Positions 21,732 through 22,899 of a stretch of DNA of 22,899 bases are shown here, piece after piece. Source of the DNA: a virus; IMG/VR virus record IMGVR_UViG_3300028361_000131, positions 1-22,899 of that record. One strand, 5' to 3'. The first letter of the stretch is position 1, and each line of letters starts with the position of its first letter. Both the position numbers and the translations under genes were made by a program. The notes beneath the pieces are model-generated. The model was not told where the DNA came from and made no database searches. It saw nothing but the letters and a program-made list of their open reading frames with translations.

Positions 21732-22899
21732 ATGTCAATACTGCCATTTAACATAACCAACCCAGGAATTTGGATTGACGGTATCCTCACCTCAGCAGAG
21801 AGAGGATTCGTAACAAACCTTCAGGGATTAAACTACGAGACAGGGGACATACTCTATGCTAACTCAGATGGAGAATTAGTATTACTTAAGGCTGGAACAA
21901 ACGGAGAGTTTGTCAAGCTAGTGTCTGGCGTACCTGCGTGGGCATCAGCCGCAGCAGCGGCAGACGATACTGCCTATGATGCAACATCTTGGAATGGCAA
22001 CACAGACGCTGCCACAAAGAATGCAATAAGAGATAAGATTGAATCACTGTCAGGTGGACATGATGCTGTGACGCTTGCAGGAACAGGTACATATCTCTCT
22101 CTAAGTGGACAAGTAATAACAGTAGACGCCATAACAGAGTCTGACATCTCAGACCTTGGGACATACTCGACAGACATCCACTCTAATGCTACAGCATTGG
22201 ACGCAGTGTCGGGTACAAACACAGGAGATGAAGTAGATATGACAGCTACAGTGGGTGGGCTGGTACCAACACCACCAAACAACACCACTACATTCCTACG
22301 GGGTGACGGTACATTTGCATCTCCTCCAACAGGCGGTACAGTTGATGTTCTATCTAACGTAGCCACTGCAAGAATCATTGGACGAACTACCGCAGGTTCA
22401 GGTGACTCCGAGGAACTAACAGCAGCTCAAACACGCACACTCCTCAACGTAGCTGACGGAGCCACTGCCAACAGCACTAACGCAACTCTACTTGCTCGTG
22501 CCAACCACACAGGCACACAACTAGCTGCAACCATCTCAAACTTTGCCGTTACAGTAAGAGCTACTGTACTGACTGGACTCTCTACTGCTAGTAGTGCTGC
22601 TGTAGCAGCGGGGGATACTATCCTAGTAGCTGTCGGTAAGCTACAGGCTCAGATTACTAATCGGGTATCTCTGACGGGGAATGAAACCATCACAGGAGTA
22701 AAAACCTTCTCCAGCTCACCTATCGTCCCAGCCCCTACTACAGACCTACAAGCTGCTACAAAGAAGTATGTTGATGATAATAGTGGCGGAAGTGGTAACA
22801 ACTATTTCAATGACGAACAAATCGACCAGTCAGGTGGTACGTCTGATACGTACGGTGCTCTAGCTGGAACTATCAACGGTACAAATAGGGTCTTTACTG
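21732..22899 (+). CDS. Tail fibre or appendage protein, 5' part (runs off window)
   Basis: The frame stays open from the ATG at 21732 to the end of the window (389 codons), starting MSILPFNITNPGIWIDGILT. It is rich in Thr, Ala, Ser and Gly. Markers common in phage fibre proteins are SGTNTGDEVDM near residue 165-175, FLRGDGTFASPP near 188-199 and TGVKTFSSSPIVPAP followed by DLQAATKKYVDDN around 320-350. These suggest trimeric fibre shaft and adapter repeats. Receptor binding would be in the missing C-terminus. The call of fibre or tail protein is good; which appendage is not determined. Confidence 0.78.
   Translation, partial: MSILPFNITNPGIWIDGILTSAERGFVTNLQGLNYETGDILYANSDGELVLLKAGTNGEFVKLVSGVPAWASAAAAADDTAYDATSWNGNTDAATKNAIRDKIESLSGGHDAVTLAGTGTYLSLSGQVITVDAITESDISDLGTYSTDIHSNATALDAVSGTNTGDEVDMTATVGGLVPTPPNNTTTFLRGDGTFASPPTGGTVDVLSNVATARIIGRTTAGSGDSEELTAAQTRTLLNVADGATANSTNATLLARANHTGTQLAATISNFAVTVRATVLTGLSTASSAAVAAGDTILVAVGKLQAQITNRVSLTGNETITGVKTFSSSPIVPAPTTDLQAATKKYVDDNSGGSGNNYFNDEQIDQSGGTSDTYGALAGTINGTNRVFT

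Overview
This window reads as part of a tailed double-stranded DNA phage or prophage genome. Rightward genes from about 12.0 kb form an ordered virion module: probable small terminase, large terminase, portal, scaffold, probable decoration protein, major capsid protein, then connector-type and fibre-type proteins. Leftward genes from about 11.3 kb down to base 1 form an accessory module. No integrase, tRNA, rRNA, CRISPR array or insertion sequence was seen. The host cannot be named. Promoters look like standard sigma-70 sites (TTGACA/TATAAT type, 16-17 base spacers). Most start codons follow A/T-rich leaders without a clear Shine-Dalgarno sequence. The standard bacterial code fits, although TGA ends only two of about 30 genes, both in forced ATGA overlaps.

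Left arm (1-11.3 kb, minus strand). Nearest the left edge is an RNA-repair pair: a T4-type polynucleotide kinase (cut by the window edge) and an Rnl2-type RNA ligase with an added zinc ribbon. Next is a set of enzymes that make or cut amide bonds: an ATP-grasp ligase, a class II glutamine amidotransferase, an Amidoligase_2 family protein, a COOH-NH2 ligase type 2 protein and a gamma-glutamyl cyclotransferase-like protein. Together they look like a phage pathway that builds or trims a small peptide or glutamyl adduct. Around them are many tiny genes, several of which are membrane peptides.

Non-coding DNA is the most unusual part. Four long gaps hold dense inverted repeats that look like structured RNAs. 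RNA A (about 3257-3650, plus) has its own promoter, divergent from the ATP-grasp gene. RNA B (7450-7696, minus) is closed by a 22-bp helix and sits between two amide-bond genes. Region D (about 9505-10620, plus) is about 1.1 kb long. RNA C (17891-18075, plus) has its own promoter just before the scaffold gene. For B, C and D, G-U wobble pairs favour one strand. None could be assigned to a known RNA class by eye.

The 11.0-12.0 kb stretch is the divergent control region. It has a promoter for each arm, tandem 13-base repeats, G-rich tracts and an A/T-rich patch, and may include a replication origin.

Right arm (12.0-22.9 kb, plus strand). A promoter at 11900-11928 starts the terminase-portal operon. 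A class I ribonucleotide reductase beta subunit lies between portal and scaffold. It is preceded by a 42-residue peptide ending in CTSCEG that resembles the redox tail of a reductase alpha subunit, although no alpha subunit is visible here. The window ends inside a long fibre-like gene.
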